Origin: Vibrio sp. ED004
GTDB lineage: Bacteria; Pseudomonadota; Gammaproteobacteria; Enterobacterales; Vibrionaceae
DNA: 64,000 bases
Assembly (NCBI RefSeq): GCF_023206395.1
Contig: NZ_CP066149.1
Coordinates: forward strand, 1,116,001 to 1,180,000
Direction of reading: 5' to 3'
The translations under genes and the position numbers were made by a program. The stretch's first letter is position 1. Every line of letters begins with the position of its first letter. The notes under the pieces were generated by a model. That model was not told the origin of the DNA. It ran no database searches and saw only the letters and a program-made list of their open reading frames with translations. Below are positions 40,879-50,852 of this stretch, piece by piece.

Positions 40879-41315
40879 TTTAAGTTGGGCAGAAATTAAC
40901 ATAATTAAAACGCCACTGTCCAGCGTAAAATTGACCTGCATCATAGAATGCAGTGTGAATTAACCGTGATTTAACAAATGAAATTTAAAACAGCAACCAA
41001 ATTGGTCTTACCATTTACAGGGGTAATACTTTTGGGGAGGATTCGTGCTAGAAAGTTTCAGGATAAAAATGAATTGTTTCAGAAAGATTAGCCTAACTCG
41101 GTTAAAAATCGAACCAAGCGCACATTTGGGAGGGAAATTCTGTTCATAAGTTTTAATATATGAGTGTTTGATAAGCTCGTCACACTCTCGATTTATTGAT
41201 GCCCTTCCTTCAACCACTTTCTTTACATCGCAACAACAAAAATTCACAAGTAATTATGCTCAGCGTTGACTATCTAAGGCTCTGTAATCAACAGAGCCAT
41301 AAAGAAAATGAAAGC
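40879..41315. other. Intergenic region pdhR/ampD with operon promoter
   Basis: About 440 bp separate pdhR from the ampD stop. It contains the promoter region of the pdh operon and a second PdhR-like site. A 37-codon frame at 40978-41091 overlaps that site and has no ribosome site, so I treat the region as non-coding. I see no strong ampD terminator. Confidence 0.55.
41001..41015 (-). promoter_or_regulatory. Second PdhR-like operator
   Basis: ATTGGTCTTACCATT matches the PdhR palindrome with a single mismatch in the last half-site, 123 bp upstream of operator 1. It could allow looping or control a second, upstream promoter. Confidence 0.6.
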
Positions 41316-41864
41316 CTAGAAGTTCAGCTTACCTTTAAACTTCTGCCAATCGAAAACCAAACCTGGGTCAGTTTTGCGCAGAGGTGCAATGTATTGATGG
41401 CCAGTAATGCGTTCATTGGTGATCTGAGGAAAGCTTGATATCAATGATTCCGTTAACTGGGTCAGTGCTTGATACTGCTGTTCGGTGTAGGCCACAAAGT
41501 CACTACCTTCCAGTTCAATACCAATCGAATAATCATTGCACCTTTCTCGCCCAGCAAAGCTCGACTGGCCGGCATGCCAAGCTCGATCAAGGAAAGAAAC
41601 GAACTGCACCACTTCACCATCGCGACGAATCAAGCAGTGTGCAGACACACCCATTTGATGAATCACCTTAAAAAATGGATGCTCAGCGGGGTCTAGCTTG
41701 CCCGTAAAAAACTGCTCAATATAAGAGCCACCGAATTGGCCCGGTGGCAGGCTAATGTTGTGAACCACCAGCAGAGAGATATCATCAACACTAGGCCTTA
41801 CATCAAAATACGGGGAAGGAACATGCCGAGCGTTGTCGTACCATCCGTTGAAGCTGATCGTCAT
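41316..41864 (-). CDS. ampD: 1,6-anhydro-N-acetylmuramyl-L-alanine amidase
   Basis: A 182-residue cytosolic zinc amidase of peptidoglycan recycling. Zinc ligands appear as VVHNISLPPG (His), WHAG and GHQYIAPLRKTDPG (His and Asp), the normal AmpD layout. I take the ATG at 41864 (MTISFNGWYDNARHVPSP), which fits the family; a longer frame opens at 41915 without a ribosome site. It is divergent from nadC. The family also tunes beta-lactamase induction where ampR/ampC are present; none are in this window. Confidence 0.93.
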   Translation of the reverse strand: MTISFNGWYDNARHVPSPYFDVRPSVDDISLLVVHNISLPPGQFGGSYIEQFFTGKLDPAEHPFFKVIHQMGVSAHCLIRRDGEVVQFVSFLDRAWHAGQSSFAGRERCNDYSIGIELEGSDFVAYTEQQYQALTQLTESLISSFPQITNERITGHQYIAPLRKTDPGLVFDWQKFKGKLNF

Positions 41865-41917
41865 CTTGGTCTCACTTTCTTTTCTGCTAGCACAATAAGA
41901 TGTGACCTTACCCATAG

Positions 41918-42889
<972 letters not shown>

Positions 42890-42917
42890 TCTACTGAATA
42901 ATTAATAAGTTATCGCT

Positions 42918-42947
42918 AAAGGCACTGTTAATGACAGTGCCTTTTTT
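42918..42947 (+). terminator. Terminator of nadC
   Basis: AAGGCACTGT / ACAGTGCCTT with a 5-nt loop is followed by TTTTT, 30 bp after the nadC stop. Confidence 0.9.
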
Positions 42948-43144
42948 ATTACCTTAATTGTCAGTATTTCAAGCAGTTATTTAAGTTGATCGCATAAATT
43001 TGCGCGCTATATGAAACATCACACTAATAAATACAAAACCACTCGCGACCACACCTGAACACCATTCCACTTCCCCACCTCGACTTCTATTCTCTCTACC
43101 AACCAGTGCTTGCGCTGAAACAAACTAAAGAATGGAATTAGACA

Positions 43145-43600
43145 ATGAATAACAAGAACAAAAGAACGAACCAGAAAGGCTTCACGCTGATTGAATTGAT
43201 GATTGTGGTAGCGATTATTGGGATTTTGTCGGCTTTTGCAGTGCCTGCTTATCAAAACTATACGATGAGAGCTCATGCGAGTGATATGTTAAACGCGTCA
43301 TCAGCCATGAAAACAGCTGTTGGACTTTGTCTATCTGATAGCATATCAGCAGCCAGTTGTACTTCCGGTAACAATGGCGTTCCAGCAAAACAAATTTTTA
43401 CAGGTTTTGAAGTTCTAGCAAAATTAAGTGGTGGAGCCGCTATAGTTGAATCTGCAGTCTCAGGTAGTAAAGGATCACTACCTACTTCTGCAAAAGTGAC
43501 CTTGACTTCAAATAAGGATACTAGCGGCATTAGTTGGACTGTCGAATGTTCAGGTACAGATAATAATGTTAATGCCTCTGACTGGTGTCCTGTCAAATAA
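43145..43600 (+). CDS. pilA: Type IV pilin
   Basis: A 151-residue type IVa prepilin. The short leader [12 protein letters not shown] is cut by PilD before Phe13; Glu17 is the conserved Glu5 of the mature chain, and the hydrophobic helix follows. The C-terminal cysteines in VECSG...DWCPVK form the usual disulfide loop; a second pair is at about residues 62 and 72. The C-terminal half is low in charge, Ser/Ala/Gly rich and probably strain variable. In Vibrio this pilus (ChiRP/PilA) serves chitin binding and DNA uptake. Confidence 0.93.
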   Translation: MNNKNKRTNQKGFTLIELMIVVAIIGILSAFAVPAYQNYTMRAHASDMLNASSAMKTAVGLCLSDSISAASCTSGNNGVPAKQIFTGFEVLAKLSGGAAIVESAVSGSKGSLPTSAKVTLTSNKDTSGISWTVECSGTDNNVNASDWCPVK

Positions 43601-45285
43601 TGCTCACCAACCTCCCGACCGTTCTACGTCAGGCTGACTTACTTAGCCTGACTCAAGAACAAACCGTTGCGGAACACATACATACTTCAGGTGTATCAAC
43701 ACCTGAAGCCTTACTCGTTCTTGATTTCTTCACTAGCGAGAGTCTCGCACATAACATTCAGGCCATCTTCGGTCTGCCATCGGTGCAACTCGCCAATACT
43801 GACTACGAAGTCTTGTGCGACCAATTAGGGCTTCGCGAGCTGATCACCAAGTATCACGCTATCCCGATTTCAGTGTCTAGTTCGACTCTCACATTAGCTT
43901 CAGCCGACCCGACCGATTTACAAGCGGAAGATGATTTCCGATTCGCGACTGGATTGCAGATAGAACTTGTTGTTGCTAACTACTCTGAATTAGAAGGCGC
44001 AATACGAAAGTTGTATGGCCGCTCTATTTCAGGGCAAGGCCCTAAGCGTAAAGAGATCACCCAAGATGAACTCGCCAACCTGGTCGAAGTCTCCGACGAT
44101 GAGATAACTTCAATTGAAGACCTCAGCCAAGACGACTCCCCCGTTAGCCGATTTATCAATCAGATACTGGTTGATGCGGTGCGCAAAGGTGCATCGGATA
44201 TCCACTTTGAACCTTACGAAGAGCACTATCGTGTACGACTGCGTTGTGATGGTATTCTGGTTGAAATACAGCAACCCGCTTCCCATTTAAGTCGCCGTTT
44301 ATCTGCTCGTCTGAAAATACTCGCCAAGCTTGATATCGCAGAACGTCGCTTGCCACAAGATGGACGCATCAAGCTGCGCCTGAATGATGAGCTCGCGATC
44401 GATATGCGTGTATCTACACTTCCGACCTTATGGGGAGAGAAGATAGTACTGCGACTGCTTGATAGCAGTGCGGCCAATCTCGATATCGACAAGCTTGGCT
44501 ACAGTGAAGATCAGAAAGCCCTATACCTTAATGCCTTGAAACGCCCGCAAGGAATGATCCTAATGACAGGGCCAACCGGCAGTGGCAAAACCGTGTCTCT
44601 TTATACTGGGCTTCGAGTACTAAATACCACTGAACGCAATATTTCCACCGCTGAAGATCCGGTAGAGATTAACCTGTGTGGCATCAATCAGGTACAAGTG
44701 ACACCAAAGATCGGCTTTGGATTCGCGGAAGCACTTCGCTCGTTTTTACGACAAGACCCAGATGTAGTGATGGTCGGTGAGATCCGGGATTTAGAAACGG
44801 CAGAGATCGCGATTAAAGCATCACAAACAGGGCACTTGGTGCTATCTACGTTGCACACCAACTCCGCAGCAGAAACGGTGACTCGACTCGCTCACATGGG
44901 GATTGAACCCTTTAATCTTGCTTCGTCATTGAGCTTGATTATTGCTCAACGTCTTGCGAGACGCTTATGTAACCATTGTAAAGCTGAAGACGATTCACAA
45001 GATATTTACCTGCGTCACTCTATCCCAAATAGCCAAATCATCTACAAAGCCAACACTCAAGGCTGTAATGAGTGCAATCAAGGATACTCCGGTCGCGTTG
45101 GTATCTACGAAGTAATGCCATTCACCGACAAACTTAAAAACAGCCTAATTAACAAACCTAATGCGTTAGCGATTGAAGATCTCGCCCGCCGAGAAGGCAT
45201 GAGAACACTGCAAGAGTCTGGTTTAGACAAACTGCTTGAAGGCACCACCAGCTATCAAGAGCTACAACGTGTTCTGTACATATAA
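43600..45285 (+). CDS. pilB: Type IV pilus assembly ATPase
   Basis: A ~561-residue GspE/PilB extension ATPase. The N-terminal T2SSE-type domain (~1-150) precedes the ATPase core with Walker A GPTGSGKT (~324-331), the Asp box, Walker B, and a four-cysteine zinc site (CNHC...CNEC). I take the ATG at 43600 that overlaps the pilA stop (TAATG), implying coupled translation; a longer frame starting at 43585 lies inside pilA. pilC follows after 15 bp. Confidence 0.94.
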   Translation: MLTNLPTVLRQADLLSLTQEQTVAEHIHTSGVSTPEALLVLDFFTSESLAHNIQAIFGLPSVQLANTDYEVLCDQLGLRELITKYHAIPISVSSSTLTLASADPTDLQAEDDFRFATGLQIELVVANYSELEGAIRKLYGRSISGQGPKRKEITQDELANLVEVSDDEITSIEDLSQDDSPVSRFINQILVDAVRKGASDIHFEPYEEHYRVRLRCDGILVEIQQPASHLSRRLSARLKILAKLDIAERRLPQDGRIKLRLNDELAIDMRVSTLPTLWGEKIVLRLLDSSAANLDIDKLGYSEDQKALYLNALKRPQGMILMTGPTGSGKTVSLYTGLRVLNTTERNISTAEDPVEINLCGINQVQVTPKIGFGFAEALRSFLRQDPDVVMVGEIRDLETAEIAIKASQTGHLVLSTLHTNSAAETVTRLAHMGIEPFNLASSLSLIIAQRLARRLCNHCKAEDDSQDIYLRHSIPNSQIIYKANTQGCNECNQGYSGRVGIYEVMPFTDKLKNSLINKPNALAIEDLARREGMRTLQESGLDKLLEGTTSYQELQRVLYI

Positions 45286-45300
45286 TTCAATGGAGCACCA

Positions 45301-46530
45301 ATGAGCAGTAAGTCCAAGCAATCACAACTAAAAAGCTATCATTGGAAAGGCATTAATAGCTCAGGCAAGAAAGTGTCTGGTCAAACCTTAGCGCTCACCG
45401 AATTAGAGGTGCGAGAAAAGCTCAAAGATCAGCACATTCAAATCAAGAAAATCAAAAAGAAAAGCATCTCAGCGCTGACTCGTTTAACGCACCGTGTAAA
45501 ACCTAAAGACATCACTATTTTGACTCGACAACTTGCGACTATGTTGGCTACTGGTGTCCCTATCGTACAGGCTATCAAGTTAGTATCAGACAACCATCGC
45601 AAAGCTGAGATGAAATCTATCTTGTCGCATATCTGTAAAGGCGTGGAAGCAGGCACTCCGATTTCAAAAGCCATGCGCACCGCAAGTCGTCACTTTGATG
45701 ATCTGTATACCGACTTAGTTGCGACAGGAGAACTCTCAGGAAACCTAGCGCAAGTATTCGAACGCCTAGCAACCTATAGAGAAAAGAGTGAACAGTTAAA
45801 ATCTAAGGTTATAAAAGCACTTATTTACCCAGCGATGGTGGTCATTGTTGCACTGACTGTCTCTTACCTAATGCTGACCATGGTTATTCCCGAATTTGAA
45901 TCGATGTTTTCAGGGTTTGGCGCCGATCTCCCTTGGTTTACCCAACAAGTTCTTCATCTTTCTCATTGGATGCAGGCTTACAGTTTTTATGCCGCTGTGG
46001 GCATTGGCTTGCTGGCACTATTAGTCCATCAATTGTGCCAGCGCTCTTACTCGATTCGCTTGTCAGCCAGCCGCTTAGGGTTACGATTTCCGGTGCTTGG
46101 TGGTGTGATGGCCAAAGCCTCTATTGCGAAATTCAGCCGCACCTTATCAACCAGTTTTAGTTCTGGTATTCCGATTCTCATGAGCCTTAAAACCACCGCC
46201 AAAACCGCAGGCAATTTGCATTATGAATCGGCGATCATTGAGGTTCACCGCGAAACGGCAGCTGGAATGCCTATGTATATCGCGATGCGTAATACCAATG
46301 CCTTCCCCGAGATGGTGTTGCAGATGGTGATGATTGGGGAGGAGTCAGGCAACCTTGACGATATGCTTAATAAAGTGGCCTCGATTTACGAGTTTGAAGT
46401 CGACAACACCGTCGATAATCTGGGCAAGATCTTAGAGCCATTGATCATCGTGTTTTTAGGAACGGTTGTTGGCGGGCTTGTGGTTGCGATGTACTTACCG
46501 ATCTTTAATCTTATGAGTGTGTTAGGATAG
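45301..46530 (+). CDS. pilC: Type IV pilus inner-membrane platform protein
   Basis: A 409-residue GspF-family protein with two homologous four-helix cytoplasmic domains (about 70-190 and 275-400), each beginning with a [17 protein letters not shown] or [19 protein letters not shown] stretch, and three membrane helices. It forms the inner-membrane platform turned by PilB. GGAG lies 7 nt before the ATG. The basic N terminus ([14 protein letters not shown]) faces the cytosol. Confidence 0.95.
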   Translation: MSSKSKQSQLKSYHWKGINSSGKKVSGQTLALTELEVREKLKDQHIQIKKIKKKSISALTRLTHRVKPKDITILTRQLATMLATGVPIVQAIKLVSDNHRKAEMKSILSHICKGVEAGTPISKAMRTASRHFDDLYTDLVATGELSGNLAQVFERLATYREKSEQLKSKVIKALIYPAMVVIVALTVSYLMLTMVIPEFESMFSGFGADLPWFTQQVLHLSHWMQAYSFYAAVGIGLLALLVHQLCQRSYSIRLSASRLGLRFPVLGGVMAKASIAKFSRTLSTSFSSGIPILMSLKTTAKTAGNLHYESAIIEVHRETAAGMPMYIAMRNTNAFPEMVLQMVMIGEESGNLDDMLNKVASIYEFEVDNTVDNLGKILEPLIIVFLGTVVGGLVVAMYLPIFNLMSVLG

Positions 46531-46597
46531 CCAAAAGCAACTAAACACCCATGAGTAGCAAACTTCTGCTCATATAGATCAAGTGGTAAAGGACACT

Positions 46598-47467
46598 ATG
46601 GAAGTATTTCACTACTATCCTTGGCTATTCCCCGTATTAGCTTTCATTTTTAGCCTTCTTATTGGCAGCTTCCTCAACGTCGTCATACACCGCTTACCGA
46701 TTATGATGGAACGTGAATGGCAACAAGAGTGCTCAGAGTATTTCTCTCAATACAAAATCCCGGCACCTGAAGGGAAGTTTAACCTGAACATTCCACGTTC
46801 GACTTGTCCGAAATGTGAAACCCAATTAAGAATCATCGACAATATTCCAGTGCTAAGCTGGTTGTTCTTAAAGGGCAAATGCCACAGTTGCGCGAATCCT
46901 ATCAGTGCTCGCTACCCTTTGGTTGAACTGCTTACTGCAATCCTTTGTACTGTAGTCGCTAGCCACTTTGGTTTTGGTTTCTACGCTATTGCGCTGATCT
47001 TTTTCACCTTCGCACTGATTACAGCGACCTTTATCGATCTCGACACCATGCTACTGCCTGATCAAATCACCTTACCTTTGGTTTGGTCCGGTATCGCTTT
47101 AGCACTGTTTAATATCAGCCCAGTATCGCTTCAAGACTCTGTGGTTGGCGCTATGGCAGGCTACCTAGCTTTATGGTCAGTTTACTGGTTGTTTAAGCTG
47201 CTGACAGGCAAAGAAGGCATGGGTTACGGCGACTTCAAGTTACTGGCGGCACTTGGTGCATGGCTGGGTTGGCAGCATCTACCGATGATCATCCTTTTAT
47301 CGTCACTTGTTGGTTTGGTTTTCGGTTTGATTCAGCTGCGCTTGAAACAGCAAGGCATAGATAAAGCCTTCCCATTTGGGCCTTATCTTGCCATTGCAGG
47401 TTGGGTTAGCTTGATGTGGGGTAACGACATCATGGGTTGGTATTTAACTTCTGTACTAGGAATGTAA
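46598..47467 (+). CDS. pilD: Prepilin peptidase / N-methyltransferase
   Basis: A 289-residue polytopic membrane enzyme that cuts the PilA leader and methylates the new N terminus. The tetracysteine zinc motif (CPKC...CHSC) and the catalytic aspartates in [11 protein letters not shown] and [14 protein letters not shown] are in place. I take the ATG at 46598 with AAAGGA 5 nt upstream in preference to a GTG 15 bp earlier. It may also process type II secretion pseudopilins. coaE follows immediately. Confidence 0.94.
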   Translation: MEVFHYYPWLFPVLAFIFSLLIGSFLNVVIHRLPIMMEREWQQECSEYFSQYKIPAPEGKFNLNIPRSTCPKCETQLRIIDNIPVLSWLFLKGKCHSCANPISARYPLVELLTAILCTVVASHFGFGFYAIALIFFTFALITATFIDLDTMLLPDQITLPLVWSGIALALFNISPVSLQDSVVGAMAGYLALWSVYWLFKLLTGKEGMGYGDFKLLAALGAWLGWQHLPMIILLSSLVGLVFGLIQLRLKQQGIDKAFPFGPYLAIAGWVSLMWGNDIMGWYLTSVLGM

Positions 47468-47469
47468 CC

Positions 47470-48084
47470 ATGGCAATCATTATCGGATTAAGTGGCGGTA
47501 TCGCCAGTGGTAAAACGACCATTGCGAACCTGTTCAACGAACACTTTGGCATTGATGTTGTCGATGCTGATATCGTGGCACGTGAAGTCGTCGCACTTGG
47601 CAGTGAAGGCCTAAATCAGATTACAGCTCATTTTGGTGAAGATATCTTGCTAGAAGATGGAACGCTAAACCGAGCTAAACTGCGTGAAGTAATCTTCTCT
47701 GACCCAACAGAAAAACAGTGGCTCAATGATCTTCTCCACCCAATGATCCGCGACAAAATTGACAGTGACTTGTCTAAAGTCACCTCTCCTTATGCTTTAT
47801 TAGTCGCACCGCTCTTGGTTGAAAACCAAATGCAAGGCATGGCCGATCGCGTGTTAATCGTTGATGTTCCTGCTGAAGTACAAATAGAGCGTACGATGAG
47901 TCGAGATAATGTTTCTAGGGAACAAGTAGCGTCAATTTTAAAATCACAGGCTTCAAGAGAACAGCGCTTAGCAGTTGCAGATGACGTGATTAAAAACCAT
48001 ACTAAAAACCAAGAACTTTTGCCTCAAATCACAGATTTACATCAAAAGTATCTGGCAATCAGTACAGTAGATGGGTCAGAATAG
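47470..48084 (+). CDS. coaE: Dephospho-CoA kinase
   Basis: A 204-residue P-loop kinase for the last step of coenzyme A synthesis. Walker A GGIASGKTT lies at the N terminus, and the LLVENQMQGMADRVLIVDVP and QASREQRL blocks agree with the family. I take the ATG at 47470, 2 bp after the pilD stop; a frame from 47437 would overlap pilD. It belongs to the pilD-coaE-zapD-yacG run. Confidence 0.95.
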   Translation: MAIIIGLSGGIASGKTTIANLFNEHFGIDVVDADIVAREVVALGSEGLNQITAHFGEDILLEDGTLNRAKLREVIFSDPTEKQWLNDLLHPMIRDKIDSDLSKVTSPYALLVAPLLVENQMQGMADRVLIVDVPAEVQIERTMSRDNVSREQVASILKSQASREQRLAVADDVIKNHTKNQELLPQITDLHQKYLAISTVDGSE

Positions 48085-48110
48085 AACAATGTTGAATGAA
48101 GGTTTGCTCG

Positions 48111-48851
48111 ATGATCACCCACAAATTTGAACATCCTCTAAATGAGAAAACACGCATCTACTTAAGAGTTGAATCACTCTTGAGGCAGCTACACTTGTCT
48201 TCTACATTTTCCGATGCTCAACAGTATCAACTCTTTTTCCGTTCTATCTTTGATCTGATTGAAATCTTCGAACAGATCCAACTCAAGAGCGAACTCGCAA
48301 AAGACATTGAGAAGCAACGTGTAACCTACAAAAGTTGGTTAGATGTTGAAGGTGTCGATCAAGAGATGCTTACATCACTGCTCACCGATATTGGCAACAT
48401 CTATCGCGAGCTGATGCAAGCGGAGCGTTTTGGACAATCACTTAAGGAAGACCGTTTCCTGAGTGCGATTCGCCAACGCTTTAATCTACCTGGTGGTTCA
48501 TGCTGCTTTGATTTACCGGCTCTGCATTATTGGCTGCACCTTCCTCTCGATAAGAGAATGAGAGATGCCAAGGCATGGATGGATAGCCTACAGCCTCTGT
48601 ATGAAGCGCTAACGCTATGGTTAAAGCTAACCAGAGAGACTGGTCACTTTAAAGAGCAAATTGCTCGTGCAGGCTTCTTCCAGAGCGATGCTGAAGAAGC
48701 GAATATCCTTCGCCTTTCAATTCCAATGCAATACGGCGCTTACCCGATGATCTCGGGTCATAAGAATCGTTTTGCTGTTAAATTCATGAGTTTTGAAACA
48801 GGGCAAGCTTGTACTCAAGATATCGAATTTGAATTGGCCATCTGCACCTAA
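48111..48851 (+). CDS. zapD: Cell division protein ZapD
   Basis: A ~246-residue FtsZ-bundling protein (formerly YacF). It starts [20 protein letters not shown], and the family blocks [13 protein letters not shown] and [16 protein letters not shown] are clear. The ATG at 48111 has AAGG 9 nt upstream; an ATG five codons earlier is a weaker choice. It is mostly helical with a C-terminal beta region and is cytosolic at the division ring. Confidence 0.94.
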   Translation: MITHKFEHPLNEKTRIYLRVESLLRQLHLSSTFSDAQQYQLFFRSIFDLIEIFEQIQLKSELAKDIEKQRVTYKSWLDVEGVDQEMLTSLLTDIGNIYRELMQAERFGQSLKEDRFLSAIRQRFNLPGGSCCFDLPALHYWLHLPLDKRMRDAKAWMDSLQPLYEALTLWLKLTRETGHFKEQIARAGFFQSDAEEANILRLSIPMQYGAYPMISGHKNRFAVKFMSFETGQACTQDIEFELAICT

Positions 48852-48931
48852 TTAATTTCCTTTTATCGTTTGGCTTGAGTGCTCACTCGAGCCTACAATC
48901 ACTATTATTACCCCTCAATTTAAGAATCACT

Positions 48932-49129
48932 ATGTCGAAGAAAATCACCATCGTTAAATGCCCTCAATGTAATACTGACGTTGAATGGGGTGAACAAAGC
49001 CCACATCGCCCGTTTTGCAGCAAGCAATGTCAGATGATTGATTTTGGTGAGTGGGCAGACGAAGAGAACAGCATCGCAGGCGCACCAGACATGTCTGATA
49101 GCGACGGTTGGTCAGAAGATCCGTACTAA
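48932..49129 (+). CDS. yacG: DNA gyrase inhibitor YacG
   Basis: A 65-residue zinc protein with CPQC...CSKQC (Cys4 zinc-ribbon), [12 protein letters not shown] and an acidic C-terminal tail. E. coli YacG binds GyrB and inhibits gyrase. I take the ATG at 48932 ([11 protein letters not shown]), the family start; the frame opens 57 bp earlier. A heptamer repeat begins at the last base of its stop codon. Confidence 0.92.
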   Translation: MSKKITIVKCPQCNTDVEWGEQSPHRPFCSKQCQMIDFGEWADEENSIAGAPDMSDSDGWSEDPY

Positions 49130-49184
49130 GATTCGAGATTCGAGATTCGAGATTCGAGATTCGAGATTCGAGATTCGAGATTCG
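49129..49184 (+). repeat. Heptanucleotide tandem repeat, (AGATTCG)8
   Basis: Eight perfect copies of AGATTCG begin at the last A of the yacG stop codon and end 14 bp before the yacG terminator stem. Copy-number change would alter only the 3' untranslated region, not the protein. Confidence 0.95.
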
Positions 49185-49198
49185 GAAAAATGATTGAA

Positions 49199-49227
49199 GG
49201 GTTGGCGTTTTGCGTCAATCCTTTTTT
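49199..49227 (+). terminator. Terminator of the pilD-coaE-zapD-yacG run
   Basis: GGGTTGGCG pairs with CGTCAATCC through two wobble pairs around a short T/G loop, and TTTTTT follows. Confidence 0.78.
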
Positions 49228-49255
49228 ATTGCCGATAGTTTGGTGTTTATTGAAA

Positions 49256-49298
49256 GAGATTCCCTACTCCTTCCTTCGTCAGTCTAGGGAATAATGAA
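49256..49298. repeat. Inverted-repeat intergenic element, second copy, left part
   Basis: The first 27 bp (from GAGATTCCCTACTCC) are identical to 33532-33558 of the intact copy in the luxR-lpdA gap. The element is then interrupted by the first IS. Its middle (50680-50852) and right end (52194-52217) reappear after each IS. Confidence 0.7.
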
Positions 49299-49378
49299 AT
49301 GGACCCACCCTTCTAAACGGCGTCGCAATGCGCCAAGATGAATATTGTAATAAGTCATCTAAACAAGGGCAGGTCCAT

Positions 49379-50397
49379 ATGAAAACTATAACGATCGGAT
49401 TAGATATAGCCAAGAATATTTTCCATGCTGTGCATATGACATCACATGGAAAGATCCTTAGAAAAAAGAAACTCAATCGTACTGCAGTTCTTTCTTATTT
49501 TTCTCAGATAGAGCTGAGTTGTATCGTTATGGAGTCATGTGGCAGCTCGAACTATTGGGCAAGAGAGTTGGTTAGCTTAGGTCACAAGGTAAAGCTTATC
49601 GCCCCTCAGTACGTTGTGGCTTACTGTCGAAAAAATAAGAATGACTACAATGATGCGGAAGCGATAGCTGAAGCCTCCAACGAGATAGCATGACTTTTGT
49701 GCCGATCAAAACAAGAGAGCAGCAAGATGCTCAAATTGTTTTACGAATTAGAGAACGATTAATTAGACAACGTACTCAGCTCAGCAACCAGGCACGCGGA
49801 ATGTTACTTGAACAAGGTATTAGTATAAATCGAGGTTGGTCAGCTTTTAGAAAGGTGTTACCTGAAGTTTTAGAGAATGCCAATAATGACTTAACCGCTA
49901 TATCTAGAGAACTCTTTAATGATTTATACGAAGAATTTAAAGCATTGTGTGAACGAATCGAGCGAGTAGAGCAGAGAATAAAAAGCTTTACAGGAACAAA
50001 TGAAGTTTGCCAGCAAGCCCAAACTGTTGTCGGAATCGGCCCTATTACAGCCATTGCGCTTTATGCTGCTATTGGTCAAGGGAAGCACTTTCAAAATGGT
50101 CGGCATTTTGCCGCTTGGTGTGGCCTTGTTTCTCGTCAGCATTCAACAGGTGGTAATCAGACAATGCTAGGTATCACTAAGAAAGGCAATATACAGCTAC
50201 GCACATTATTGGTTGCGGGAGCCCGAAGTGTGTTATCTCGGATGAATAAGAAAGAAGACAAGCTTAGTCAGTGGGCAATTAAGCTTAAATCGACCAAGTC
50301 GTTTAATATTGCTTGTGTGGCTTTGGCCAATAAACTGGCTCGTATTGTCTGGTCGGTTATCAATCATGACAAAGCTTACGAGTTAAGAGGCGCATAA
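49379..50397 (+). pseudogene. IS110-family DEDD transposase, frameshifted
   Basis: The first frame (MKTITIGLDIAK...) carries the RuvC-like DEDD residues: Asp9, Glu52 (MESCGSS), Asp89 and Asp92 (NDYNDAEAIAEAS), and stops at 49693. The second frame (49690-50397) carries on with FVPIKTREQQDAQ and the transposase C-terminal domain, including the SRQHSTGG serine region. The junction reads gcATGAct: deletion of one base would merge both into a ~340-residue protein of normal family length. The ATGA overlap could allow coupled translation of two pieces, so I leave residual activity open. Confidence 0.82.
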
Positions 50398-50667
50398 CCA
50401 TGAAAAGCTCGAACAACTAACCACACAAGTAAATTAAGAATACTCATCAACAGTTGCGATAAATTTTACAACGATGGTATGCGGTCAAACCGCCCCGAAG
50501 AAACTCTGGCACCGTCATAGGCTCATTAAGAAGCCGTGGGAATGATAAAGAGCTTCGGGTGCTGATTACATCAGAGCCATGAACACAATAATAATGTGCT
50601 CAATAAATAGGCCGAATATATGAAGGCAATGACTCTATTACCAAACGTGTAAAATCACTTGCAAACT
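50398..50667 (+). ncRNA. Candidate seekRNA / bridge RNA region of IS 1
   Basis: The ~270-bp 3' non-coding end of the element contains several short inverted repeats (e.g. around GGTGCTGATTACATCAGAGCC and the CCGCCCCGAAG...CTTCGGG pairing). In the IS1111 group the guide RNA that specifies target and donor DNA is encoded here. Exact ends cannot be set by eye. Confidence 0.4.
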
Positions 50668-50679
50668 GGGTGGGTCCAT

Positions 50680-50852
50680 ATATGACGGTTATACGCAAGC
50701 TTGTTCCAAATTGTCTCGCAAGATTAGATTTCTGGCCAAGCTCCTTCGTCGCTATCTGAAATAACGGCCATGGTTGTCCCATTGTCAGATCATTTAGTGT
50801 CATAACTCGGTAACTGAAACCTAACCGTCATCCCCAAGAGTGAGGAACGTAT
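50680..50852. repeat. Middle of the split inverted-repeat element
   Basis: These 173 bp between the two ISs end with CGTCATCCCCAAGAGTGAGG (50826-50845), which matches 33644-33663 of the intact copy with two changes. The rest does not resemble the middle of the first copy. No coding frame is evident. Confidence 0.6.

Larger units (their letters stand above)
49299..50679 (+). mobile_element. IS1111/IS110-family insertion sequence 1
   Basis: A 1381-bp element bounded by a perfect 12-bp inverted repeat ATGGACCCACCC / GGGTGGGTCCAT. It has one transposase gene (frameshifted) in plus orientation and a ~270-bp non-coding 3' end. Inverted ends plus a long 3' non-coding stretch fit the IS1111 subgroup of IS110. 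There is no obvious target duplication, as expected for the family. Confidence 0.85.

Noticed and set aside
40978..41091. 37-codon frame (MKFKTATKLVLPF...) in the pdhR-ampD gap that looks like a short signal peptide
   Set aside because: It has no ribosome site, is not continued by a recognisable domain, and covers the second PdhR operator.
42970..43144. CRP/CRP-S or sigma-54 site upstream of pilA
   Set aside because: The best half-site pair (TATGA/TCACA) has a 4-bp rather than 6-bp spacer, and no -24/-12 pattern is present.
49129..49184. Possible CRISPR array
   Set aside because: The units are 7 bp, perfectly contiguous and have no spacers; it is a simple tandem repeat.
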